Source of the DNA: Flavobacteriales bacterium
GTDB taxonomy: Bacteria > Bacteroidota > Bacteroidia > Flavobacteriales_F > PHOS-HE28
Length of the DNA: 64,000 bases
Assembly (NCBI GenBank): GCA_013360395.1
Contig: JABWBQ010000001.1
Span: forward strand, 62,001-126,000
Direction of reading: 5' to 3'
Within the stretch, counting starts at the first letter, position 1. Each line of letters starts with the position of its first letter. A model generated the notes under the pieces. The model was not told the DNA's origin and did no database searches. It was given only the letters and a program-made list of their open reading frames with translations. A program made the translations under genes and the position numbers. Shown here one piece after another: positions 40,909-48,054 of the stretch.

Positions 40909-41163
40909 ATGGGCGATAAACTCGGCCTCTACGCATTCAACGCCCTGCCCATCGGGGAGCGGGCACAAGCCCTGTGGGACGGCGGGGCCTTCATCGGCGC
41001 CACTGACCACCCCGAGGGGCGAAGCGCCTTCTACACGTTCGCGGACTATTATGTGGAGGTGCTACTGGTGGGCGATCCCGAGCGCATTGTGGAGGTCGTT
41101 CCATTCTACACCGGCCCCAGGCTGGAGCGGATGCTCAGCGTTATCGACGTGACCAAGCTCTGA
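40909..41163 (+). CDS. Small unknown protein of the tRNA-Met element
   Basis: An 84-residue soluble protein starting MGDKLGLYAFNALPIGERAQ. It contains LWDGGAFIGATDHPEGRSAF and YTFADYYVEVLLVGDPERIV, and ends LERMLSVIDVTKL. This pattern is similar to short orphan proteins often found in Bacteroidota mobile elements, but no family or function is assigned. An alternative ATG at 40876 would overlap the start of the divergent exported-protein gene by 2 bases, so 40909 is preferred. Confidence 0.65.
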   Translation: MGDKLGLYAFNALPIGERAQALWDGGAFIGATDHPEGRSAFYTFADYYVEVLLVGDPERIVEVVPFYTGPRLERMLSVIDVTKL

Positions 41164-41166
41164 ACG

Positions 41167-41340
41167 ATGAAGACCGCCCGCCGCATCCTTGAGACCCTCG
41201 GGGGGCTGCTGGTGGACTTCGTGGGCCTCTTCCTCGGCTACCCTGAGCGGGAAGGGGGCCAACGCCGTACCGTTGGGGAGGCCCTCCTTTTCCTCGGCCT
41301 CCTGGCCGTGGTCATGGCCCTTTTCATCACCGCATCCTGA
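41167..41340 (+). CDS. Small single-pass membrane protein of the tRNA-Met element
   Basis: A 57-residue protein starting MKTARRILETLGGLLVDFVG, with a C-terminal hydrophobic segment (ALLFLGLLAVVMALFITAS). It starts 3 bases after the stop of the preceding small gene, which supports co-expression. Function unknown. It is the last gene before the right end of the element. Confidence 0.55.
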   Translation: MKTARRILETLGGLLVDFVGLFLGYPEREGGQRRTVGEALLFLGLLAVVMALFITAS

Positions 41341-41396
41341 AGCGGCCGGAAGCACCCTTCGCGGGCCGATTATTTGCCCCCTTATTTACCCTAGAT

Positions 41397-41433
41397 CTAA
41401 AAGAAGAAGCCCCGGCATTTCGCTCGGGGCCTT
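41397..41433 (-). terminator. Element-borne intrinsic terminator for the restored tRNA-Met
   Basis: On the minus strand GGCCCCGAG, a loop and CCGGGGCT are followed by TCTTCTTTT. It sits 14 bases beyond the 3' end of the tRNA, inside the element, and would replace the host terminator displaced to 33277-33302. Confidence 0.7.
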
Positions 41434-41445
41434 GTCCTTCTAAGA

Positions 41446-41489
41446 GTAGCGCGGGAGAGACTTGAACTCTCGACCTCAGGATTATGAAT
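41446..41489 (-). repeat. attR: 44-base direct repeat within intact tRNA-Met
   Basis: Identical to 33303-33346. It runs from the anticodon loop to one base past the discriminator of the tRNA, which places the strand-exchange region inside the tRNA 3' half. Confidence 0.93.
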
Positions 41490-41520
41490 CCTGCGCTCTG
41501 ACCAGCTGAGCTACCGCGCC
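41447..41520 (-). tRNA. tRNA-Met (anticodon CAT)
   Basis: A 74-base cloverleaf on the minus strand. Acceptor stem GGCGCGG pairs with CCGCGCT (first pair G-U), the D-arm is GCTCAGCTGGTCAGAGC, the anticodon arm is CAGGA-TTCATAA-TCCTG, and the T-arm GAGAG-TTCAAGT-CTCTC follows; the discriminator is A. The first pair and lack of an initiator-type C1-A72 mismatch point to an elongator tRNA-Met, although a tRNA-Ile2 with modified CAT cannot be ruled out by eye. It forms the right boundary of the integrative element. Confidence 0.92.
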
Positions 41521-41696
41521 ATCCTCATGCCCTTCGCACCCGCATCCGGGCGAAAGGGGCGGCAAATATAGCAGCCCGGGGGTCGCCACATCGTTCCACA
41601 ACGAACTGTCGCGCCCATCGCGGGCTCCCGGCGTTGGAGCCCGGGGATGACGGGGATCCTTGCACAGGCGAAAGGAATTTCTACCTTGCCCGGACC

Positions 41697-42944
41697 ATGG
41701 CCAAGTCCCGCACCAGCGCAAAGGCTTCGCGCCGCGAACGCGCGTCCGCCACGAAAAAGGCGGCGCGTCCGGCGCGGTCCGCCGCACCACGGAAGGGGAA
41801 GGCCCCGCCCCGGAAGGCCAAGGCCCGCAAGCACACCGCGGCAAGGTCCGTGACCGCACGGACCGCCCAAGCACGCAAAGGGAGCCGACCCGCCCGGCGC
41901 AAGGAGACGGTGCGGAAACCGGCGGTGCGCGCACAGGCCGCCAAGCGCTCCTCCCCGCCCAGGTCCGCGGTGCGCAAGGCCGTTCCGAACAAGGCGAAGA
42001 AAGCGGGCACGCCAACGCCGCGGAAAGGAACACCGGCCGGACGTACAGCCCCTTTGAAGCGCAAGCCCTCCCCGGTGAAAGCCGCACCCGGAGCGCGAAG
42101 GGCCGCATCGGCCGCGAAAGGACCGGCACGCCGCACCGCGACCCGGCCGGCCGCCAAGCCGACCGGACGGACCAGGCCGACGCGGCCGACAGGCAAGATC
42201 AAGCCACACGCCAAACCGCCGGCACGCACCGCTGCGGCACGCAAACCCGCTCCCCCGCCTGCCAAAAGCACCCCGCCGAAGGTCAAGGCCCAGGCACGGC
42301 CGAAGCAGCCCATCGCCAAGACACCGCCCCGCCCCGTGAAGCCTGCACCGGCGGAACGGGTGGTGAAGAAGCCTGCGCCCCCGGTCGACCAACCCGGCAA
42401 GCCGACCGCAGCACCCACGGGACCGAAGGTGGCCGCAGCACCGAGCACACCGCCCGCACCGCCCAAGCCGGCGCCGCCCGCCCGCAAACCACCGCCCGCA
42501 CCGGTGCATGCCGTGATGATGGGCGTGGAACCCGCCGCCCATCCGGTGCGCCCCCTGCGCCGCGCGTTGAAGGAACGGTACCAGGCCGAGTTCTACATGC
42601 GCTCGACGCCCAACGTGCTCTTCGAGCTGATCAGCACGCCCAGCGGTTTCAGCGAGTGGTTCTGCGACGACGTGAACGTGCGGGGCGACGAATACGCCTT
42701 CGAGTGGGACGGCGAGGTGCAGAAGGCCCTGTGCATCGGCCGCCGGACGGGAGAGTTGATGCGTTTCCGCTGGATCGACGACGAGGACCCCGGCGCCTTC
42801 TTCGAACTGCGCATCCGCATCGACCCCATGACGAATGATGTGGCCTTGGTGGTGACCGACCACGCCTGGCCGCAGGACCTGGAGCGTGCACGCCAGCTCT
42901 GGGCCTCGCAGGTGGCCCATCTCATGCGGGTGATCGGCTCCTGA
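41697..42944 (+). CDS. START-like domain protein with a 270-residue histone H1-like basic region
   Basis: A 415-residue protein of two very different parts. Residues 1-~270 are Lys/Arg/Ala/Pro-rich without hydrophobic core (AKSRTSAKASRRERASATKK and similar), as in bacterial H1-like or eukaryotic H1 tails. Residues ~292-415 are a complete Bacteroidota START-like domain: YQAEFYMRSTPNVLFELIST, PSGFSEWFCDDVNVRGDEYA, FRWIDDEDPGAFFELRIRID and DVALVVTDHAWPQDLERA. Stand-alone homologues are usually ~125-130 residues. One frame runs through both parts. A TACCTTGC box is 8 bases before the ATG. The basic part should bind DNA or RNA; the START part may bind a ligand. Confidence 0.82.
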   Translation: MAKSRTSAKASRRERASATKKAARPARSAAPRKGKAPPRKAKARKHTAARSVTARTAQARKGSRPARRKETVRKPAVRAQAAKRSSPPRSAVRKAVPNKAKKAGTPTPRKGTPAGRTAPLKRKPSPVKAAPGARRAASAAKGPARRTATRPAAKPTGRTRPTRPTGKIKPHAKPPARTAAARKPAPPPAKSTPPKVKAQARPKQPIAKTPPRPVKPAPAERVVKKPAPPVDQPGKPTAAPTGPKVAAAPSTPPAPPKPAPPARKPPPAPVHAVMMGVEPAAHPVRPLRRALKERYQAEFYMRSTPNVLFELISTPSGFSEWFCDDVNVRGDEYAFEWDGEVQKALCIGRRTGELMRFRWIDDEDPGAFFELRIRIDPMTNDVALVVTDHAWPQDLERARQLWASQVAHLMRVIGS

Positions 42945-42950
42945 GGCCGG

Positions 42951-42958
42951 TACCTTTG
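42951..42958 (+). promoter_or_regulatory. Bacteroidota -7 promoter element (TACCTTTG)
   Basis: Perfect TAnnTTTG 30 bases before the ATG of the LptF/LptG-type permease gene and just after the stop of the START-like gene. Confidence 0.55.
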
Positions 42959-42988
42959 CGCCCGGCGGCACTGCCGCACCCCCTGCCG

Positions 42989-44416
42989 ATGAAGCGCCTG
43001 CACCGCATGATCATCGCGGCCTACCTGGGCCCGTTGGCGGTCACCTTCGGCATCGTGCTCTTCATCCTGAGCATGCAGTTCCTGTGGAAGTACGTGGACG
43101 ACCTGATGGGCAAGGGCCTGCCGTGGCACACCATCACCGAGCTGCTGGTGTACGCCACCGCGAGCTTCGTCCCGCTGGCCCTCCCGCTGGCGGTCCTGCT
43201 CAGCTCGATCATGACCATGGGCGGCCTGGGCGAGAACAGCGAACTGGTGCCGATGCGTTCGGCGGGCCTGCACCTGTTCCGCATCCTGCGCCCCCTGTTC
43301 GTGGTGGTGCTGCTGCTCTCGGGCCTCTCCTTCCTCTTCAGCAACAACGTGCTGCCGGTGGCCAACCTGCGTTTCCACAGCCTGCTGTGGGATGTGACGC
43401 GCAAGAAGCCGGCCATGAACCTGCGCCCGGGTGTGTTCTACAACGGCATCGACGGGCTGAGCATCCGCGTGCGCGACAAGGCCGATGACGGAACCCTGGG
43501 CGATGTCCTCATCTACGACCATCGCGATCCCTTCCAGGGCAACCGCACCGTGGTGCGTGCGCGCAGCGGCACCATGCAGCGCAGCGCCGACGGCGGCAGC
43601 CTGCTGCTCACCCTGCGCGACGGCCACTTCTACGATGCACGCGACCCCTCGGGCGGCAAGGGACACACGGAAGCCATGGTGCATGGCACCTTCGCCACGG
43701 ATGTGCTGCGGCTGGACCTCAGCGGTCTGGGCCTGAAGCGCACCGACGAGGACCTGTTCCGGGACAACTACAAGATGCAGACCATCGGACAGCTGTCGCG
43801 CACGGAGGACTCGCTGGCCGCGGCGTACGCCGAGCGCAAGGTCATGCAGGAAGGCTACCTGCACAACGCCTTCCGCCCGTTGCGCGGCCATGCACCGGGC
43901 GCCGCCACGGCCAGGGCGGCCGGCGGGAACGCCCCGCAGGCCGCGGCCCTGTACGACCAGGCCATCGACATGGCGCGTGCCACCATGACCTTCCTGGAAC
44001 GCACCGAAGAGGAGCGCACCGCCGCCCGCGAACAGATCGCCCGGCACCAGGTGGAATGGCACCGCAAGCCCATGCTCGCCGTAGCCTGCCTGATCTTCTT
44101 CTTCATCGGCGCGCCGCTGGGCGCCATCATCCGCAAAGGCGGCATGGGCCTGCCCACGGTGTTCGCCATCGTCTTCTTCCTGATCTTCCACATCGTCTCC
44201 TTCAGCACCGAGAAGCTCGTCATCAGCCTGAAACTGCCGGCCTGGCCCGGCATGTGGATCAGCACCTTGGTGCTGCTGCCCATCGGGCTCTGGCTCACCT
44301 GGAAGGCGGCCACCGACAGCCCGCTGTTGGACCGCGATGCCTATTATCGCGGCTGGGACCGGCTCCGGTCCCTGTTGCGCGGACGGCGCGATGCGTATCC
44401 TTCAACTGTGCCATAA
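42989..44416 (+). CDS. LptF/LptG family permease (YjgP/YjgQ) of LPS export
   Basis: A 475-residue inner membrane protein. Three N-terminal helices (KRLHRMIIAAYLGPLAVTFG; LLVYATASFVPLALPLAVLL; FRILRPLFVVVLLLSGLSFL) are followed by a periplasmic jellyroll-type domain (~120-360) and three C-terminal helices (MLAVACLIFFFIGAPLGAII; FAIVFFLIFHIVSFSTEKLV; WISTLVLLPIGLWLTWKAA). GAPLGAIIRKGGMGLP is a strong family signature. Bacteroidota members are longer than the ~360-residue proteobacterial proteins. Together with LptB and a partner it lifts LPS from the inner membrane to the periplasmic bridge. The next gene starts inside its last 26 bases. Confidence 0.9.
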   Translation: MKRLHRMIIAAYLGPLAVTFGIVLFILSMQFLWKYVDDLMGKGLPWHTITELLVYATASFVPLALPLAVLLSSIMTMGGLGENSELVPMRSAGLHLFRILRPLFVVVLLLSGLSFLFSNNVLPVANLRFHSLLWDVTRKKPAMNLRPGVFYNGIDGLSIRVRDKADDGTLGDVLIYDHRDPFQGNRTVVRARSGTMQRSADGGSLLLTLRDGHFYDARDPSGGKGHTEAMVHGTFATDVLRLDLSGLGLKRTDEDLFRDNYKMQTIGQLSRTEDSLAAAYAERKVMQEGYLHNAFRPLRGHAPGAATARAAGGNAPQAAALYDQAIDMARATMTFLERTEEERTAAREQIARHQVEWHRKPMLAVACLIFFFIGAPLGAIIRKGGMGLPTVFAIVFFLIFHIVSFSTEKLVISLKLPAWPGMWISTLVLLPIGLWLTWKAATDSPLLDRDAYYRGWDRLRSLLRGRRDAYPSTVP

Positions 44417-45590
44417 GCCCCCCTTCCCGCCCATCGACGGCGGCAGCAAGGCCATGCACAACCTCACGCGTGGTCTGCTGGCGGACGGGCACGCCGTGAA
44501 GGTGCTGTGCATCCACACCCCCAAGCACCCCTTCGACCCCGACGCGCTGCCGGCGGACTATGTGGAGGCCACCGGCGTGCAGGGCGTGTTCGTGGACACA
44601 CGCCTCAACGTGGTGGACGCCTTCACCGACCTGATCACGGCGGACAACTACAACATCAGCCGGTTCTTCTCCCCGGACATGGACATCGCGCTGATCCGTG
44701 TGCTGAGCGCGCAGGCCTTCGACGTGGTGCTGCTCGAGAGCCTGTTCATGACCCCCTACATCGCCACCATCCGCCGCTATTCGGACGCCCGGGTGGTGCT
44801 GCGCTCCCACAACCTGGAGCACGTGCTGCAGGAGCGCATCGCCAGCGGTGAGCGCAACCCCATCAAACGCCCATACCGCCGCTTCCTTGCCCGGCAGTTG
44901 AAGGAGTACGAGATGGCCGTGCTGGACCGGGTGGACGGCGTGGCCGCCATCAGCCCTGCGGATGCCGCGCACTTCGAGGCCCACGGCACACGCACGCCCG
45001 TGGCCACGGTCCCCTTCGGGGTGGACCCCGCCGAGCACGACCGCCCGCTGCCCGGCGGCCGCACCGTGTTCTTCCACCTGGGCAGCATGGACTGGGAGCC
45101 CAACCTGGAGGGGGTGCGCTGGCTGGTGGCGGAGGTGTGGCCGCGGATCATCGCCCGGCATCCCGAGGCCCGTCTGCACCTGGCCGGCAACCGCATGCCC
45201 GAGGACCTGCTGCACCTGGAGCTGCCCGGCCTGCAGGTGAAGGGGCGCGTGAAGAGCGCCGAACAGTACATCGCCGACCGCCATGTGATGGTGGTGCCCC
45301 TGCACAGCGGCGGCGGCATGCGTGTGAAGATCATCGAGGGCATGGCCATGGGGCGCTGCGTGATCAGCACCACCATCGGGGCCGAGGGCATCGCCGTCAC
45401 CGACGGGCATGACATCCTGCTGGCCGACACGCCCGCCGCCTTCGCCCGGCAGATGGCGCGCACCCTGGACGAACCGGGGCTGGTGGCCACCCTCGGCGCC
45501 AACGCCCGCGCCACCATCGCGGCCCGTTACAGCGACAGCCGCATCATCGCCGACCTGGTGGCCTTCCTCCGCAGCCTGAAGCGCGCATGA
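44391..45590 (+). CDS. Glycosyltransferase family 4
   Basis: A 399-residue GT-B enzyme starting MRILQLCHKPPFPPIDGGSK; the DGGSKAMHNLTRGLL loop is the acceptor-side motif. The linker and second domain carry TVPFGVDPAEHDRPL, HLGSMDWEPNLEGVRWLVAE and HSGGGMRVKIIEGMAMGRCV (nucleotide-sugar binding with the E-x7-E pattern). It overlaps the permease gene by 26 bases and is itself followed by another glycosyltransferase with a 4-base overlap. The setting next to an LPS-export permease suggests a role in LPS or O-antigen-like glycan assembly, which is inference. Confidence 0.9.
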   Translation: MRILQLCHKPPFPPIDGGSKAMHNLTRGLLADGHAVKVLCIHTPKHPFDPDALPADYVEATGVQGVFVDTRLNVVDAFTDLITADNYNISRFFSPDMDIALIRVLSAQAFDVVLLESLFMTPYIATIRRYSDARVVLRSHNLEHVLQERIASGERNPIKRPYRRFLARQLKEYEMAVLDRVDGVAAISPADAAHFEAHGTRTPVATVPFGVDPAEHDRPLPGGRTVFFHLGSMDWEPNLEGVRWLVAEVWPRIIARHPEARLHLAGNRMPEDLLHLELPGLQVKGRVKSAEQYIADRHVMVVPLHSGGGMRVKIIEGMAMGRCVISTTIGAEGIAVTDGHDILLADTPAAFARQMARTLDEPGLVATLGANARATIAARYSDSRIIADLVAFLRSLKRA

Positions 45591-46789
45591 GGCTGCTGGT
45601 CCTGCTCTCGCGCGTGCCCTATCCGCTGGAAAAAGGCGACAAGTTGCGCGCCTACCACCTGGTGAAACGCCTGGCCGAGCGCCACGAGGTGCTGCTGCTC
45701 TGCCTGAGCGACCAGCACATCCAGCAGGCCCATCTGGAACACCTGCGCAGCTTCTGCCACCACCTGGAAGTGATCCACCTGCCGCGCTGGCGCATCGTCT
45801 GGAAGCTCATCACCGCCGTCTTCTCCCGCCTCCCCTTCCAGGTGGCCTACTTCCACCATGCCGCCGCGCAACGCCGTGTGGACGCCCTCATCCAACGCTT
45901 CAAGCCCGACCACGTGCTGTGCCAGCTGGTGCGCACCACCGAATACGTGCGCTGGCACCTCACCATGCCCAAGACGCTGGACTACATGGACACCCTGAGC
46001 AAGGGCATGGAGCGCCGCACGGAGACCTCGAGCCCGTTGCTGCGCCCGCTGTTGATGACCGAGACGCGCCGCCTGCAGGCCTACGAGAACCTGATGTTCG
46101 ACCTGTTCGACCACCGCATCATCATCTCGGCCCAGGACCGCGATTACCTGTACCATCCCGAGCGCCACCGCATGACGGTGATCCCCAACGGGGTGGACAC
46201 CGCGCACTTCCACCCGATCGGCGGCGAGGTGACGCACGACCTGCTGTTCACCGGCAACATGAACTACCCGCCGAACATCGACAGCGTGCTGTACCTGGTG
46301 CACAAGGTGCTGCCGCTGGTGCGTCGTGAACGGCCGGGGGTCTCGCTGTTGATCAGCGGGGTGGACCCCAGCCCCCGGGTGCGGCAGCTGGCCGAGGCGG
46401 ACCCGCGGATCACCGTCACCGGCTGGGTGCGCGACATACGCACCAGCTACATGTCGGCGCGGATCTTCGTGGCGCCGATGCAGATCGGCACCGGCCTGCA
46501 GAACAAGCTGCTGGAGGCCATGGCCATGGGCATGCCCTGCATCACCTCGGCCCTGGCCAACAACGCCGTGGGGGCCACTCCGGGCGAAGGCATCCTGATC
46601 GGCCACGGCCCGGCCGACTACGCCGCCCACATCCTGCATCTGCTGGCCGACGAGGAGGAGCGCCGTCGGATCGCCGCCAACGGCCACCGCCACGTGCTGG
46701 CCACCTTCGACTGGGCGCGTGCCGCCGACACCCTCGACGGCCTGATCACCGCCCCCCGCCGCGCGGCGCCACCCCTGCCGATAGGCTAA
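45587..46789 (+). CDS. Glycosyltransferase family 4 (TIGR03087/stp1-like)
   Basis: A 400-residue glycosyltransferase starting [20 protein letters not shown] and continuing [15 protein letters not shown], the opening pattern of a sugar transferase group found in exosortase-type and other exopolysaccharide loci. Further motifs are [56 protein letters not shown] and [20 protein letters not shown]. It overlaps the previous glycosyltransferase gene by 4 bases (ATGA) and probably belongs to the same transcript. Donor and acceptor unknown. Confidence 0.9.
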   Translation: MRLLVLLSRVPYPLEKGDKLRAYHLVKRLAERHEVLLLCLSDQHIQQAHLEHLRSFCHHLEVIHLPRWRIVWKLITAVFSRLPFQVAYFHHAAAQRRVDALIQRFKPDHVLCQLVRTTEYVRWHLTMPKTLDYMDTLSKGMERRTETSSPLLRPLLMTETRRLQAYENLMFDLFDHRIIISAQDRDYLYHPERHRMTVIPNGVDTAHFHPIGGEVTHDLLFTGNMNYPPNIDSVLYLVHKVLPLVRRERPGVSLLISGVDPSPRVRQLAEADPRITVTGWVRDIRTSYMSARIFVAPMQIGTGLQNKLLEAMAMGMPCITSALANNAVGATPGEGILIGHGPADYAAHILHLLADEEERRRIAANGHRHVLATFDWARAADTLDGLITAPRRAAPPLPIG

Positions 46790-46794
46790 CTTCG
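46787..46794 (+). promoter_or_regulatory. Variant -7 promoter element (TAACTTCG) before ribBA
   Basis: It overlaps the end of the glycosyltransferase gene and lies 30 bases before the first ribBA ATG. No FMN riboswitch can fit in the 35-base gap. Confidence 0.4.
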
Positions 46795-46824
46795 CACCCG
46801 CTCCGGCCCTGCTGCCGGAAGCGC

Positions 46825-48054
46825 ATGCCCATGAACGACATCCGGCTGGACCCCGTCGAGGATGCCATCGCCGACATCCGTGCCGGCAAGGTGGTGATCG
46901 TGGTGGACGATGAGGACCGGGAGAACGAGGGCGACCTCGTCACCGCGGCCCGCAACGCCACGCCCGAGGTGGTGAACTTCATGGCCCGCCACGGCCGCGG
47001 CCTGATCTGCGCGCCGCTCACCGAGGAGCGCTGCGATCAGCTGGGCCTGTCCCTGATGGTGCGCGACAACACGGCCCTGCACGAGACCCCCTTCACCGTG
47101 AGCGTGGACGTGAAGGGCCGCGGCACCACCACGGGCATCTCGGCCCATGACCGGGCCGCCACCATCCAGGCCTTGATCGACCCGGCCACCACCGCCGCCG
47201 ACCTGGCCCGCCCCGGCCACATCTTCCCCCTGAAGGCCCGCAACGGCGGGGTGCTGCGACGCACCGGCCACACCGAGGCCGCCGTGGACCTGGCGCGGCT
47301 GGCCGGCCTGGAACCCGCGGGCGTGATCGTGGAGATCCTCAATGAGGACGGCACCATGGCCCGCTTGCCCGAACTGCGCCGCATGGCCGACAGCTTCGGC
47401 CTGAAGCTCGTCAGCATCGCCGACCTGGTGGCGTACCGCATGCGCACCGAGAGCCTCGTGGAACGGCAGGTGGAGGTGCAGCTGCCCACGGCCCACGGGG
47501 ACTTCACGCTACACGCCTTCCGCCAGACCAACACGGGCGAGGAGCACCTGGCCCTGGTGAAGGGATCCTGGCGACCGGACGAACCCGTGCTGGTGCGTGT
47601 GCACAGCAGCTGCGTCACGGGCGACATCTTCGGCAGCTGCCGCTGCGATTGCGGGCCCCAGCTCCACCGGGCCATGGAGATGATCGATGCGGCCGGCAAG
47701 GGCGTCATCGTGTACATGCAGCAGGAGGGCCGCGGCATCGGCCTGCTCAACAAGCTGAAGGCCTATAAACTGCAGGAGGAGGGCGCCGACACCGTGGAGG
47801 CCAACCTGATGCTGGGCTTCGACATGGACGCCCGCGACTACGGCGTGGGGGCCCAGGTGCTGCACGCCCTCGGGGTGCGCCGCATGCGGCTGCTCACCAA
47901 CAACCCGCGCAAGCGCACGGGCCTGATCGGCTACGGCCTGGAGATCACCGAGAACGTGCCGATCGAGATCGACGCCAACCCGCACAACGAGCGGTATCTC
48001 CGCACCAAGAAGAACAAGCTGGGCCACCTGCTCCGCCTGGGCGACCGGGCCTGA
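46825..48054 (+). CDS. ribBA: Bifunctional 3,4-dihydroxy-2-butanone-4-phosphate synthase / GTP cyclohydrolase II
   Basis: A 409-residue enzyme supplying both precursors of riboflavin. The N-terminal DHBP synthase domain (1-~205) has the acidic metal loop [14 protein letters not shown], the [12 protein letters not shown] block and [12 protein letters not shown]. The C-terminal GTP cyclohydrolase II domain (~208-409) has the zinc cysteines in [20 protein letters not shown], the catalytic [16 protein letters not shown] block and TNNPRK. Both domains look complete. The second Met codon (46831, MNDIRLD) is an alternative start. Its stop is adjacent to the convergent TamB-like gene. Confidence 0.96.
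   Translation: MPMNDIRLDPVEDAIADIRAGKVVIVVDDEDRENEGDLVTAARNATPEVVNFMARHGRGLICAPLTEERCDQLGLSLMVRDNTALHETPFTVSVDVKGRGTTTGISAHDRAATIQALIDPATTAADLARPGHIFPLKARNGGVLRRTGHTEAAVDLARLAGLEPAGVIVEILNEDGTMARLPELRRMADSFGLKLVSIADLVAYRMRTESLVERQVEVQLPTAHGDFTLHAFRQTNTGEEHLALVKGSWRPDEPVLVRVHSSCVTGDIFGSCRCDCGPQLHRAMEMIDAAGKGVIVYMQQEGRGIGLLNKLKAYKLQEEGADTVEANLMLGFDMDARDYGVGAQVLHALGVRRMRLLTNNPRKRTGLIGYGLEITENVPIEIDANPHNERYLRTKKNKLGHLLRLGDRA

Larger units (their letters stand above)
33303..41489. mobile_element. Integrative element of about 8.1 kb inserted in tRNA-Met(CAT)
   Basis: Bounded by 44-base direct repeats of the tRNA-Met 3' part. Gene order: tyrosine recombinase, large unknown protein, excisionase-like HTH protein, small unknown, DUF3987 ATPase, small ORF with repeat cluster, zinc-finger/Toprim-like protein, unknown, a minus-strand exported protein, two small unknown proteins. 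Codon use and base composition are visibly less GC-rich than the flanks. There is no relaxase, no T4SS, no capsid or terminase gene, so it resembles a small satellite or mobilisable genomic island that replicates after excision and uses a helper for transfer. This last point is inference. Confidence 0.88.

Noticed and set aside
41660-42838. Alternative 392-codon frame overlapping the H1-like/START gene
   Set aside because: Its product is Gln/Gly/Arg/Thr-rich without domain, whereas the chosen frame ends in a complete START-like domain and starts 8 bases after a promoter-like box.
46790-46824. FMN riboswitch before ribBA
   Set aside because: Only 35 bases separate the glycosyltransferase stop from the first ribBA ATG, far too short for an RFN element, and no conserved RFN blocks are seen.
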